A DNA stretch of 64,000 nucleotides, taken from Sesamum alatum (taxonomy: Eukaryota; Streptophyta; Magnoliopsida; Lamiales; Pedaliaceae). Both the position numbers and the translations under genes were made by a program. Below are positions 42,771 to 56,211 of this stretch, in pieces. Numbering within the stretch: the first letter of the stretch is position 1; every line of letters starts with the position of its first letter. The stretch spans positions 35,343,966-35,407,965 of the forward strand of contig JACGWO010000001.1 in the NCBI GenBank assembly GCA_034509735.1, written 5' to 3'. Under the pieces are notes generated by a model. The model did no database searches. It saw only the letters and a program-made list of their open reading frames with translations, and was not told where the DNA came from.

Positions 42771-44415
42771 AGCATGACAAAATATAAAACCAACATCAGT
42801 ATATGCTACTAACGAGAACCAATGATATAAATAAGTTCTTCATGATCGTAGAAAACATGCAAGATACAAAGTTCATAATACTAAACAAGAAATAAGAAAT
42901 TTATTTCTGAACACTTCCATCACCAATCAAGTGATCAAATATTTCTTTATCATTTCTCCCACGTTATTTCTCGTTAAATGCAGCTCAACGTAAAGGACCC
43001 ATGATAGATAGTTTATTCCAAAAACGTGAAGAGCATTGAAATTCAATTTATGAGATTGACCATATTACAACAAGTTAATATGCAATTTTAGCATAACGTT
43101 CACCATATACATATAAGTGGAATCAAACGTATTACGCATACATATGAATTAAAAGTAACATAAAAATTACGAACAATTAGAACCAAATAAGTTGCCATGT
43201 AATTGATTTGGACTATCTATGACATGCATATATGGTATTAAATATATTAAACAATAAGTTTGGCTTAAATACTATAATATTACAAATAACAATTAAATGG
43301 GATACATAAAAATTTTATTTTTGTCAACCATTACATTTTATTTCATATGATAATGCTAACAAAACCTTTAAAATAATGTATATAGTCATATGAAGATATC
43401 TATATTGGTGAAGTAAATTAATCAAAATTGACCTCAAGTTAGCCAAAAGTGGGATCACAACATATATATGTCATGAAATCAAAGAAAGGAACACCTTTAA
43501 ATAAATAAATGAAAAAGCTTCAGACTTATTAAATCAAGCCATTATCTCAAATCACTTCAGGTGTGAAAATCAATAGATATATTTTTATCAATGCTTTGGG
43601 GATGATGGTATAAAATATTTTACCTACTGTTGTAGATAATTTAACTCATTACTAACTTCATGAAGCGATGAAGTTTATAGAACACATCCACTCCAGGGGA
43701 TAAAATCAAGAATCATATGCTACTTCTGGAGGCAATATCAATTTTGATAAATTTTATTTTATACAACTTCAGGGGACAATAAAATTAATTAGATATGATG
43801 GTTCATATCTCATTATTGAATATACATGAGTAAAAATTACTATGATATTGTAGAAGTAAACATATAAGGAATAAGAATTATATGTGCAAAAAATTAACAT
43901 TTTACCTTGATCGAGCGTAACGTCGTATTGATAACGTGTTACAAAATATATATAAAAGAGCAACAATATGAGAATTAGAATAGAGATGTGGGAAGACAGT
44001 ATTCTTATAATATCTCTTATTAATCTCAATACAAAAGAAGTGGCCTATTATAGGCTCAAAAAATACAATCAAAAGTCTCATCATGATGAACGAAGATGAA
44101 TCACACGGGTTAACAATTTATGGGGGTGTAATGTGTATGAGAGATGAAGGTGAACATCGGCAAGCTTCAATTTTCGTAATAATGAATATTTAATTGCAAG
44201 TAATCGGCATTACCATTAATACAATGAGATATAGATCCATGTACTGAAGTACATATTAGTTTCATTGGCTATTTTAAAAAATAACTCTATTAAATTTTGA
44301 ACATTCTTACTTTCAACAATTAAAGTATAAGTACATGGAGAAATATGAAGGTGGAAAAAGAATTCATCGTGCTACTTTACTGTAACTTTTGATAAAATTG
44401 AATTATCTTTAAGCA
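42771..44415. other. AT-rich sequence: CopD leader/gag remnant and flank
   Basis: No convincing coding sequence. Position implies that CopD gag and leader once lay here, but I cannot read a gag domain. A TAACACGTTATCAAT-type motif (about 43925-43942, minus) and a short purine/AT block to 44100 may be the leader start and LTR edge. From 44100 to 44415 I see nothing identifiable. Confidence 0.4.
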
Positions 44416-44863
44416 TTAAATGCATTTTTGATCTTATAACTTGAGCTATTTCGCATTTTGGTCCTTTACCTTTTTAGAATTATATTTTGGTCCTATATCT
44501 TTTTAATTTTCGCAATTTCAGTCCTTTTGTTCACCGAAGTTCATCCCCACCGGCAAGAAGGGTGAACTCCGATGGAAAAAAGGACAAGAATTGTGAAAAT
44601 TAAAAAAATGCAGGACCAAAATGCTACCTTAAAAAGTTAAAGGACAAGAATGCTGGCAGAAATGGGCTAATAGGAACAAAAGGCTCAATTTTAAAATGTC
44701 AGATGAGGGGCACATGCATTTTTTCGACGAGAAGGGTGTACTCGGGCGAAAAAAGGACTAAAATCGCGATTATTAAAAAGATGTAGGACCAAAATGCCAT
44801 CCTAAAAAGGTAAAAGATGAAAGTACCAAATGACCTAAGTTACGGGACTGAAATGCATTTAAC
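44416..44863. mobile_element. fold-back/MITE-like element
   Basis: It begins TTAAATGCATTT and ends with the complement AAATGCATTTAA. The two arms match imperfectly for roughly 150 bp (shared words include ATTTTGGTCCT, ACCTTTTTAG and TCTTTTTAAT). The right-arm type also occurs a second time inside (about 44570-44660), giving one left arm and two right arms. It has no coding capacity. A clear target duplication is not visible. Confidence 0.65.
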
Positions 44864-45165
44864 CCTAGCTTTAATTCTTCATCATTAACAAACTTCAAAA
44901 TTATTTAAGTTTCCTAACTGATAATCATGGAGTGATTCTCCTTACGATGATTACCTATTTTTTTGGATAAAAAATAATAATTATACAAAAAAGAAATATT
45001 ATTTTATCAATAAATATATATGTTTTTTTATATACACTAATTTATATCTTTTCTTATTAACTTATATATATATATATCTATATACATAATATTTAAATAT
45101 TGTATTTTATTTTGTCTCCAATATAAAGTAATCATTTCAATCATAGTATCTTATACGAAATATTT
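44864..45165. other. AT-rich flank, nothing recognised
   Basis: AT-rich spacer with a TATATATA run near 45066-45080. Its last five bases, TATTT (45161-45165), are the left copy of the CopA-5 target duplication. Confidence 0.5.
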
Positions 45166-47361
45166 TGTTAGAATAGGTGACCAAAAAGCCAATAGGATTG
45201 GTGATTCGTAACCTATTTGACATTGATGTAAATGTAATATTATTATGTGATGAATAAAATAAGTGTTCGTCACTATTGGTGTCTACTTTGTTGCGCTCAT
45301 TTCACATATGTTAAAACAGTGTTTTACTTATATCGCAACAAAGCCCACAAACCACGGTCAACAACTCATGCAGTTGGGCCATGCATTAGATGGTGGTCAT
45401 GAAACTAACTGATTGAGAGTTGGGTCTGAAACGTTTCAAGTCGAGGACCTCGAGACAATGCATCGAGAGTCCTATTGAGACTTGCATCAAGAGTCGTGTT
45501 CATTGGATGAGTGTCGTGTTTCATCGGCGACAGGCGTGGGACGCCTACACGATCTTGATGGGTTGGTCGACTGGGGTCGAGCCGACTGGACTGACTCGCG
45601 GGGATCATCATATGGAAGCCTTGGAGGCTTGGTCGGTATGATTGAATTTCCCCGGTTCCGATAGTACGGAGTAGTCCTCAGACTTGAGGAACCATGGCAG
45701 TCATGTGCACACGGCAAGAGGTGATCATTCTGTAAGATGATCATTATAAGCCTTATCCAGTGCAGTCAGAATGTGTAGCGAGGATGGTGGATTCCAAGAA
45801 AAGGATTCATCCCCTGTCAGTATGTGACAGAGGTATCTCCTATGCACTCGGAGACACATTCATGTTGTTTAAAGTTGTGGCCACAGTTGCTGGTCGAACA
45901 GGGAATGATTTCCTGTATCGACACAATGAAGCATGCGTAGTCTTGAGTATTAAGCATAGATGCCTAGTCTAGGATGGGAACCGACGCCCAATTCCATACC
46001 CTAGACTAATGCCGGGAGACGGTACACGGAAGGACCGTACCCATAAGGAATCAGCTCCTAAATGTTCACACCAACATGCACCTAGCCTCTAGTGCCATGG
46101 ACCGTTGCTAGACGGCCACCAATGGTAACGGGACCTTGTGGGACACCGGCCCAAGTCTAGATGAGGGTGAACCTAAAGGGTCACACACAAATCACCGAGA
46201 AGGTTGAGAGATTTAGACTTGGAGTCCATCTCGAAGGATAAATAAGTAATTTGATTACTTAAGGGATAGTGCATTGGATGGACTGGCCGATATTATATCG
46301 GTCCCTCGTTCAATCGGTAAATTGGATTTATCGATTAATTATGGAAAGTCGAGATGTTGGATCTTTTGATTGGATTAAAAGACCAACGGGAATAATTTAA
46401 GTAGACATTAAATTGGATTTAATTTTGGTTCGTCATAATTGGATTACGATAAAATCGGGTCTGTTAAATTTTGACCCGAGAGGAGAATTAATTCCTATTT
46501 TGGAATAGGAAGAAGTTGGACTTCTTCCCATATTGAGCATGGCCGAAAATGCTCCCTTGCAGGAAGCAAAATTCAGCCATGTTACATGCAAGGTGGCGGT
46601 TGACTTGTCTCTTTTGGTAAGAGACAAATCAACTCCAATCAAGTCCTTCCCTTTTGGTATGATTTTGATCATACCTTAAAAGTTGGTAGGCTTGCTTGAA
46701 GAATTAATGGTGATTGATTGGGATGTATCTAGACATCCTAGGATGAACCTAGACACATTCCAATAATCACATTAATTATGTATATATATGAGTATATACA
46801 ACACCTTGTGTAAGAGAATCATAATTCATCTTTTCAAGGAAAAAAGAAGACAAAAATTCGGCCTCTCTCTCCCTCATACATCTCGGCCACTCTCTCCATC
46901 TCCACTTGTGTTCTTCACTTGATCTTGGATCAAAAGGAAGAACAAAGTAGGTTTAAGAGAATACTAATTCATAGTGTTTCTTCTCTTAAACCGATTCCTT
47001 CACAAACCCATTTTCTTCTAGCATGGAGAATGTGTGTTTACTTCCGGTGTGGTGTGGATCACCTTTGGACAATCCATACGTTTGGATTTTTTGAACATTC
47101 CACAGAAGGAACAACGTAAGTAGCCGCGCATACGTCAAATCTACCAAGGTAACGATTTTATTACGCTTTTGTAGATTTACTTTTTATCTATGCCCTATGT
47201 GTTATATATGTTTGAATATTAATACATCCTACATCGAACGCCCAGTTGAGCACCTGAGGATACACCCCTTAGGATCACGTTTATTTAAACTGTGTAAATT
47301 TACGTACTTTTACGCTTTCTCGCTTCCGCTCACGCTCCCGGGTGGATTCGCTTGTCCTTCA
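45166..47361 (+). mobile_element. CopA-5 5' LTR, subfamily II (2,196 bp)
   Basis: Full-length, TGTTAGAATAGG to GTCCTTCA. The flank TATTT (45161-45165) matches TATTT at 51925-51929 exactly. No primer site follows; the next base is already integrase coding. In this copy H2 has changed to CCTGAGGA/CCCTTAGG (about 47254-47274), in which a C-G pair has become T-A. Confidence 0.93.
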
Positions 47362-49752
47362 AAATACTCAGGCTAGAGGTGGGTACTCGTACTTTATAAC
47401 CTTTACTGATGATCACTCACGGTATGATTATTTTTATCTAATGAGGTACAAGTCCGAAGCCTTTGGAAGGTTTAAGGAATACAGACTTGAAGTGGAGAAC
47501 CAAACCGGTCGAAAGATCAAAGTCCTTCGGTCGGATCGAGGTGGAGAGTATTTAAGTGGTGACTTTACTGATTATCTAAAAGAGAATGGATTCTCTCTCA
47601 GTGGGCTCCTCTTGGAACACCACAGCTTAATGGTGTGTCTGAAAGGAGGAATCGGACCTTGTTGGACAAGGTCCAATCCATGATGAGTTTTACCGAACTC
47701 CCCCTTTCCTTCTGGGGATACACTCTTGAGACGGTGGCCAAAGTTTTGAACTTGGCGCCATCTAAGAAGATATCCCAGACGCCATATGAGATATGGCATG
47801 GCAAGCCTGCCTCCTACAAATACTTGAAAGTGTGGGGTTGCCCCGCATATGTCAAGAGATTAGTGGGAGATAAACTGGACTCGATGTCTAGTTTATGCAG
47901 GTTCATCGACTATCCAAAAGAAACTGCGGGGTATTATTTCTATGATCCCTCCGAGCAAAAGGTTTTTGTCCCGCGAAACACAGTGTTCTTGGAAAAGGGT
48001 TTTCCATCGGATAGTCGACACGATGAGGTACTCCTTGAGGAATCAAGTGAGGTATGCCATGAGGTGGCAGTGACATCGAAGCCGGTAGTTCATACTGATA
48101 ATGTTCCAGAACTCCGTTGGTCGGCTAGAGTATCCCATGCACTTGATAGGTATGGATTTCTGGGCATGACCAGTCAGTTGGATAATGACCCAAAGACGTA
48201 CGGAGAAGCGATGGCAGACATCAATTCGGATAAGTGACTTGAGGCCATGAAATTCGATATGGACTCGATGGGTAAAAACCAGGTTTGGACCCTAGTGGAC
48301 CCACCCAAAGGGGTAAAACCCGTAGGGTGTAAATGGGTCTACAAATGTAAGCTTGGAGCTGAGGGGCAGGTTACAACCTTCAAAGCCAGGCTTGTGGCGA
48401 AAGGTTACACTCAGCGACCCGGGGTCGACTTTGAGGAAACCTACTCCCCTGTAGCAATGGCCAAGTCCATTCGGATACTGCTTGCCATAGCAGCATGGTA
48501 TGTCTATGAAATATGGCAGATGGACGTGAAAACGACCTTCCTCAATGATTTCGTAGAGGAAGAGATCTATATGGATCACCCGGAAGGTTTCAGATCTGTT
48601 GGAGAAGAGCAGAAGGTCCGCCGTCTCCAAAGGTCCATCTATGGCCTCAAACATGCTTCCCGAAGTTGGAACATATGTTTTGATGAAGTCATACGGGGAT
48701 ATGATTTCATCAAGAGCGAGTTCGATCCTTGTGTATATAAGAAGATCAGTGGGAGCTCGGTTGCGTTTCCGGTGCTTTACGTGGATGACATCTTGATCAT
48801 TGGAAATGATGCTAAGATGTTGGGTACCACTAAAGCTTGGTTGTTAACGCAATTCTCCATGAAGGATGTGGGCGAGGCATCCTACATCCTTGGCATCAAG
48901 ATCTACAGGGATAGATCTATAAGGATGTTAGGAATGGCCCAGTCCTCGTATATTGAGAAAGTCTTGAAGGGATTCAAGATGGAGAACTCAAGACGAGGAT
49001 TCCTTCCTATGAGGCATGGAATTAAGTTATCCAAGAAGCAGTCTCCTAAGACTGATGAGGAGCTAAATGGAATGTTGGACATCCCCTATGCTTCAGCCAT
49101 AGGCAGCATTCAGTACGTTGTCCAGTGCACTAGACCGGATGTGGCTTTCGCTTTGAGCGTGACTAGTTGATATCAGTCGTGTGCCGAGGAGGCATACTGG
49201 AGTGCGGTCAAGGCTATCCTGAAGTACCTAAAAAGGACTAAGGACATGTTCTTGATCTACGTCAGTGGAGAGTTGATACTGGAAGGCTATAGCGATACTA
49301 GCTTCCAGTCGGATGACGATGATGCCAAGTCTCAGTTTGGTTTTGTATTTAGGCTAAATGGTGGCGTGGTTTCTTGGAAGCATTCCAAGTAGCCTACCAC
49401 GGCGGACTCCACCATAGAGTTTTGAATACATAGCGGCTTTGGAAGCTGCTAAGGAGACGGTTTGGTTGATGAGCTACATCCATGGGTTGGATGTAGAACA
49501 TAACATTGCTAAGCCTGTACTTATCTTCGATGATAACAACGGGCGATAGCGCTAGCAAAGGAATCGAGATCTCATCACAATCTAAGCATATATTTAGATG
49601 CTACCATCTAGTTAGAGAGATGGATAGCAGGAGTGATGTTCGGTTTGGACCCAGTCAGCTCCGCAAAAAACATAGCAGATCTACTTGCTAAGCCTATGTC
49701 GCAAGTTGCCCATACTCACCATCTGGAGAAGAGGTTCGAGGTCAATGGGTGA
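47362..49752 (+). pseudogene. CopA-5 headless pol (integrase to RNase H)
   Basis: It begins abruptly at the LTR edge inside the integrase core (NTQARGGYSYFITF). Primer site, leader, gag, protease and the integrase N-terminus are absent. It continues with SDRGGEY, DVKTTFLND and YVDD (48778-48789) to RNase H. Damage: one base lost near 47589, TGG to TGA at 48235-48237, CGA to TGA near 49168, a TAG after HSK (about 49389), and the TESEY-site lesion with TGA at 49423-49425. It retains GGAGACGG at the second RNase H site, unlike CopA-1/-3/-4. The usual stop is at 49750-49752 and a polypurine tract follows (49765-49776). Confidence 0.92.
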
Positions 49753-49776
49753 TTGGCTTTAGGTCAAGTGGGAGAT

Positions 49777-51924
49777 TGTTAGAATAGGTGACCAGAAAGC
49801 CAATAGGCTTGGCGATTTGTAACATATTTGACAACATGATGTAAATGTAATATTATTATGTGATGAATAAAATGAGTGTTCGGCACTAATGGTGTCTACT
49901 TTGTTGCGCTCATTTCACATATGTTAAAACAGTATTTTACTTATATCGCAACAAAGCCCACAGACCACTGTTAACAACTCATGCATTTGGGCCACGTATT
50001 GGATGGTGGTCATGAAACCAACTGATTGAGAGTTGGGTCTGAAACGTTCCAAGTCGAGGACCTCGAGACAAGGCATCAAGAGTCCTATTAAGACTTGCAT
50101 CAAGAGTCGTATTCATTTGATGAGTGTCATGTTTCATCGGCGACAGGCGTGGGACGCCTACACAATCTTGATGGGTTGGTCGACTGGGGTCGAGCCGACC
50201 AGACTGACTCGCGGGGATCATCATATGGAAGCCTTGGAGGCTTGGTCAGTATGATTGGATTTCCCCAGTTTCGATAGTACGGGAGTAGTCCTCAGACTTG
50301 AGGAACCATGGCAGTCACATGCACAGGACGGTTGTATCTCGGATCTGGCGAGAGGTGATCATTCTGTAAGATGATCATTATAAGCCTTGTCCAGTGCAGT
50401 CAGAATGTGCAGCGAGGATGGTCGATTCCAAGAAGATGATCCGTCCCCTGTCAGTATGTGATAGAGGCATCTCCTACGCACTCGAAGACACGTTCATGCT
50501 GTTTAAAAATGTGGCCACAGTGGTTGGTCGAACAGGGAATGGTTTCCTGTGTCGATGCAATGAAGCATGTGTAGTCTTGAGTATTAAGCATAGATGCCTA
50601 GTCAAGGATGGGAACCGACGCCCAATTCCATACCCTAGACTGAGGCAGGCAGACGGTAGACGGAAGGACCGTACCCGTACGGAATCGGCACCTAAAATGT
50701 TCACGCCAACATTCACCTAGTCTCTAGTGCCATGGACCGTTCGCTAGACGGCCACCCATGGTAACGGGCCCTTGTGGGACACGGGCCCAAGTCTAGCTAA
50801 GGGTGAGCCTAAAGGGTCACACACAAATCACCGAGAAGGTTGAGAGATTAACTTGGACTCAATCTCGAAGGATAAATAAGTAATTTGGTTACTTAGGGAT
50901 AGTCCATTGGATGGATGGGCCGTTATTGTATTGGGCCCTCGTTTAATTGGTAAATTGGATTTATCGATTAATTATGAAAAGTCGAGATGTGGATCTTTTA
51001 ATTTTGGGTTCGTCGTAATTGGATTACGATAAAACTCGGTCCGTTAAATTTTGACCCGAGAGGAGAATTAATTCCTATTTTTGGAATAGGAAGAAATTGG
51101 ATTTCTTCCCATATTGAGCATGGCCAAAATTGCTCCCTTGGAGGAAGCAAAATTCAGCCATGTTCCATGCAAGATGGCAGTTGACTTGTCTCTTCTAGTA
51201 AGAGACAAATCAACTCGTATCAAGCCCTTCCCTTTTGGTATGATTTGATCATACCTTGAAAGTTGGTAGGCTTGATTGAAGAATTAATGGTGATTGATTG
51301 GGATGTATCTAGACATCCTTGGATGAACCTAGACACATTCCAATAATCATACTAATTATGTATATATATGAGTATATACAACACCTTGTGTAAGAGAATC
51401 ATAATTCATCTTTGCAAGGAAAAAAGTAGACAAAAATTCGGCCTCTCTCTCCCTCCTACATCTCCCACTTGTATTCTTCACTTGATCTTGGATCAAAAGG
51501 AAGAACAAAGTAGGTTTAAGAGAACACTAATTCATAGTGTTTATTCTCTTAAACCGATTCCTTCACAATCGCGTCTTTTTCTAGCAAGGAGAACGTGTGT
51601 TTACTTCCAGTGTGGTGTGGATCACCTTTGGAGAATCCGTACGTTTGGAATTTGTGAACATTCCGGAGAAGGAACAACGCAAGTAGCCGCGCATACGTGA
51701 AATCTACAAAGGTAAAGGTTTTATTAAGCTTTGGTAGATTTACTTTTTATATATGCCCTATATGTTATATATGTTTAAATATTAATACATCCTACATCGA
51801 ACGCCCGGTTGAGCACCCGAGGGTACACGCCTTGGGATCACGTTTATTTAAATTATTTAAATTTACGTACTTTTACGTTTTCTCGATTATGCTCTCGCTC
51901 CCGGGCCGATCCGCTTGTCGTTCA
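49777..51924 (+). mobile_element. CopA-5 3' LTR, subfamily II (2,148 bp)
   Basis: TGTTAGAATAGG to GTCGTTCA, then TATTT. One U3 palindrome shows a paired change: GGAAGAAAT/ATTTCTTCC (51089-51109) where CopA-1 has GGAAGAAGT/ACTTCTTCC. A segment of the TGG-centred series near 50995 is deleted, so TCTTTTAAT runs on to TTTGGGTTCG. Confidence 0.92.
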
Positions 51925-52622
51925 TATTTTATATCAAATATTATTGCTATATAACTAATAAATCAATTCAGATAATATTTGATAAGATATATATAATAAA
52001 TTATAACTGGTATATATATTACTAATATTTCGATCAAATGACTTATTAGTTTTGGAATATAACATGTTTTATATACTAAAACCAAATAAGATAAAAAAAA
52101 TAATATCGATTAGAGTCTCTGATACAAATATTTTATTCCTACTTTTATCTAAAAAATTTGTTATATTTCATTTGGCATCAGGGAAATATTTTTTTTTGGT
52201 CCACTAACTTTGTCCACGATTAATTTAGTCAACTAAGTTACATAGTTCTCACAGTTTAACAACTAACTTGCAAAAATTTGTAAATTTGGTACAAATTAGG
52301 GTTTCATTGTCAATTTTTCAGCTAATAGGGACATTTCCACTGAAAAACGCTGATGTCGTAAAAACATACTTAAAATAACGGTTGGTATATCCACATGGAT
52401 TTTAATACTAAGCAAATTATGTGGCAATGACGTGGAAATGCTGGAGGGAAAAGATGAGTCATGAGCATTGCACGTGACTATTCTCAGACAAAAAGAACAG
52501 AGTACGACTAAGGAACCCTAGTTTTGCAAAATCTTAGCCCTAATTTCTCTCTCCTCTAAATTGATTCCATTTTATTATTTTGATAAGAAGCACCCAAAGG
52601 ACTTGACTTTGGTGCAAAAATA
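51925..52622. other. AT-rich spacer, nothing recognised
   Basis: Unassigned sequence between CopA-5 and CopA-6. It begins with the right TATTT duplication. It contains low-complexity AT stretches and a T-run near 52190; no gene or known repeat could be identified. Confidence 0.45.
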
Positions 52623-54850
52623 TGAAGGACAAGCGGATCCGCCCGGCAGCACGAGCGGAAGCGAGAAAAGCAAGAAAAGTGCGTAAATTTAAATCAAATT
52701 CAAAATACGCGAATCCCAAGGGGTGTACCCTTGGGTGCTCAACCGGGCGTTCGATGTAGGATGTGTAAATATTAAAACATATATTTAAACACATAGGGCA
52801 TAGATATACAAATGAAATCAATCAAAGCAGAATAAATCGTTACCTTTGATTGTTTAGCGTATGCTCCCGGCTACTAGCGTTGTTCCTTCTCCGGAATGTT
52901 CATGAAATCCAAATGTATGGATTCTCCAAAGGTGATCCACACCACACCGGAAGAAACACACGTTCTTCTTGCTAGAAAAGAACGGGTTTAGGAAGGAATC
53001 GGTTTAAGAGAAGAACACTATGAATTAGTATTCTCTTAAACTTACTTTGTTCTTCTTCTTGATTCAAAATCAAGTGAAGAACACAAGTGTAAGAGAGGGA
53101 GGGAGCACGAAATTTTGAGAGAGAGGAGAGGATTTTTGTCTTCTCTTTTTCCTAGAAAAAGATGAATAATGAATCACTTGTGCTTGGTGTTGTATATTCT
53201 AATATATATACATAATTAATGTGATTATTGGAATGTGTCTAGGTTCATCCAAGGATGTCTAGATTCATTCCACTCAATCACCATCAATTCTTCAATCAAG
53301 CATACCAAAATTTATGGTATGATCAAATCATACCAAAAGGAAAGAGCTTGATTGGAGTTGATTTGTCTCTTTCCAAAAGAGATAAGTCAACATACCACCT
53401 AGCATGAAACATGGCTGATTTTGCTTCCTCCAAGGGAGCATGTCGGCTATGTTTAATTAAGGGAAGAAGTCCAACTTCTTCCTATTCCAAATTAGGAATT
53501 ATTTCTCCTCTCGGGTATAATTTAACGGACCGGGTTTTATCGTAATCCAATTACGACGAACCCAATATTAAATCCAATTTAATGTCCACTTAAATTATTC
53601 CCGTTGATCTTTTAATCCAATTAAAAGATCCAACGTCTCAACATCTCAACTCTCATATTTAATCGAAAATCCAATTTACCGATTAAATGAAAGCCCGATA
53701 CAATATCGGCCCGTCCATCCAATGGACTTTCCCTTAAGTAATCCAATTACTTATTTTATCCTTCGAGATTGACTCCAAGTCGATCTCTCAACCTCCTCGG
53801 TGATTTGTGTGTGACCCTTTAGGTTCACCCTCAGCTAGACTTGGGCCCGTGTCCCAAAAGGGCCCGTTACCATGGGTGGCCGTCTAGCAACGGTCCAGGC
53901 ACTAGAGACTAGGTGAATTGGCGTGAACATTTAGGCGCCGATTCCGTACGGGTACGATCCTTCCGTCTACCGTCTCCCGGCCTTAGTCTAGGGTATGGAA
54001 TTAGGCGTCGGTTCCCATCCTTGACTAGGCATCTATGCTTAATACTCGAGACCACGTATTGCTTCATTATGTCGACACAGGAAACCATTCCCTGTTCAAC
54101 CAACCACTGTGGCCACAGCTTCAAACAGCATGAACGTGTCTCCGAGTGCATAGGAGATACCTCTGTCACATACTGACAGGGGATGGATCCTCTTCTTGGA
54201 ATCCACCGTCCTCGCTACACATTCTGACTGCACTGGACAAGGCTTATGATAATCATCTTACAGAATGATTACCTCTCGCCAGATCCAAGATACAACCGTC
54301 CTGTGCACGCGACTGCCATGATCCCTCAAGTCTGAGGATTACTCCCGTACTATCGGAACCGGGGAAAACTAATCATACCGACCAAGCCTCCAAGGCTTCC
54401 ATATGATGATCCCCGCGAGTCAGTCCAGTCGGCTCGATCCCAGTCGACCAACCCATCAAGATCGTGTACGCGTCCCACGCCTGTCGCCGATGAAACACGG
54501 CACTCATCCAATGAACACGACTCTTGACGTAAGTCTCAATAGGACTCTCGATGCCCTGTCTCGAGGTCCTCGACTTGGAACGTTTCAGACCCAACTCTTA
54601 ATCAGTTGGTTTCATGACCACCATCCAATGCGTGGCCCAACTGCACGAGTTGTTATCCATGGTCTGTAGGCTTTGTTGCGATATAAGTTAAACATCGTTT
54701 TTACAAATGTAAGATGAGCGCAACAAAGAAGGTACCATTGGTGACGAACACTCATCTTATTCATCACATAATAATAATACATTCACATCAAGTTGTCGGG
54801 TAGGTTACAAATTGCCAAACCTATTAGCTTTCTGGTCACCTATTCCAACA
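52623..54850 (-). mobile_element. CopA-6 3' LTR (2,228 bp)
   Basis: A full-length subfamily I LTR, minus strand; outer flank AAATA. Its inner edge is followed by the polypurine tract complement and about 30 bp of the 3' untranslated end. Confidence 0.93.
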
Positions 54851-56211
54851 ATCTCCCACTTGACCTAAAGCCAATCACCTATTGACCTCGAATGCCATAT
54901 CTATGCGTTATTATGATCATCACGTTTTCGTTTGTGTTCTGCAGTCATAATCCAATTAGACTGTTGAAGTATGTTACAAACCGTTGACCAATGTACCAAG
55001 CAAATGAGAAATACCATCTTTGATAATGAAAAAACCGTTTTTATTGATGGTAAATTCATGTCCCTCCTTATCAAGGAACGGGATGGAAACAATGTTTTTA
55101 ATCATGCTAGGTACATAGAAACAGTCGTTCAGTATAATCCTAACATGACTACTAATGGCTAACTCTAGTGATCCTACAGCCTCCGCAGCAACGGCCTTGC
55201 AATCGCCTAGGCTCAGGATCATCTCATCCTTGGTTAGCCTTCTGCTTCTTTGCAGTGCCTGCAGATCATTGCAGATGTGAGCACCACGCCCGGTATCCAA
55301 TACCCATGAAGCAGATTAGTAATCATATTAACTTCAACCACAAACACACCTGGGTTGGAGAGGAGTTGTGGGCACTCCCTCTTCCAATGCCCTTTCCCTT
55401 AGCAATGTATGCAGACATCATTTGCCTTGGACCGCTGAGAACCATGGGCCTTCCCTTTCCCTTTGCTCGGTCCAACCGGAGCAACAGGGACCCCCGGAGC
55501 GCGAGCAGGGGCCGCAACCGTCTTCCCTTTGCCCTTCTTCCTCTTGCAGCGTCCGGCCCTCTTGCCATTCGCCTTGGAGGTTGAAGCCTCTCCTATCAAT
55601 ACCGCCGGCGCCGACTTGTGGGTCGTTGCCTCGTATTGGACCAGCATGTTGATCAACTCATGAATAGACTTCTCAAGTCCGTTCAAGTTGTAGTTTACAA
55701 CAAACGGGTCATAGGATGGAGGAAGCGACTGGAGGATCACGTCAATGTACGTGTCATTGTTAAACCCAGCTTTAAGGTCCTCGAGTTTCTCCACTAGGGA
55801 GAGCATCTTGACCCCATGACTCTGTACAAACGCTCCTTCAGCGAGCTTGGTGCCAAAGAATGCTTTTGTGGCGGCATATCTAATATGCCTATCCGAAACC
55901 GCATAAACCTCGTTCATGCGGAGCATTATGGCGGAGACATTGTCCAGCCTCTCATACTGCTTCTGGATGTCGTTAGACATTGAAGCCAGTATGATACTGC
56001 GTACTTTCCGGTTGTTCTCATGCCATTTCTCGAACGTCAAACGTTCTTCAGGCGTAGACCCCTCCGGTAAGTCGCTCGGTGGCGGCTCGTCCAAGACGTA
56101 GCCTTGGTTCTCGAAACCGAGGACAATCCTCAGGTTTCTCAGCCAGTCCGAGTAGTTCATTCCGTTGAATTTATTAGTCTCAAGAATCATTGTTAACGGG
56201 TTCTTAGACAT
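54851..56211 (-). pseudogene. CopA-6 gag-protease only; most of pol deleted
   Basis: Start MSKNPLTMILET at 56211. The gag domain is intact; TAA replaces the Gln codon inside the zinc knuckle (CIHC-stop, about 55399-55401). One base is lost near 55316, before the protease, and the protease then reads DTGRGAH (the CopA-4 copy has DTGCGAH). Coding ends in GAG-pre-integrase (RDDHNNA) at about 54893, where it joins the last ~40 bp before the LTR; integrase, RT and RNase H are gone. The deletion ends share the word CGAGGT. Confidence 0.9.

Larger units (their letters stand above)
39700..44100 (-). mobile_element. CopD, decayed copia element of another lineage
   Basis: Minus-strand pol reads 5' to 3' as protease (about 42600), GAG-pre-integrase (about 42200), integrase (about 42000-41430) and RT into RNase H (about 40760-39700). 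Its proteins (VAHVHTQNGLAES, YVPIAPPQRTKMG) clearly differ from CopA/CopB. The 3' end is cut by the CopA fragment. The 5' end is uncertain: AACACGTTATCAATACGA near 43925-43942 may mark the leader start, but I cannot define an LTR or primer site. Many stops and shifts show old age. Confidence 0.65.
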
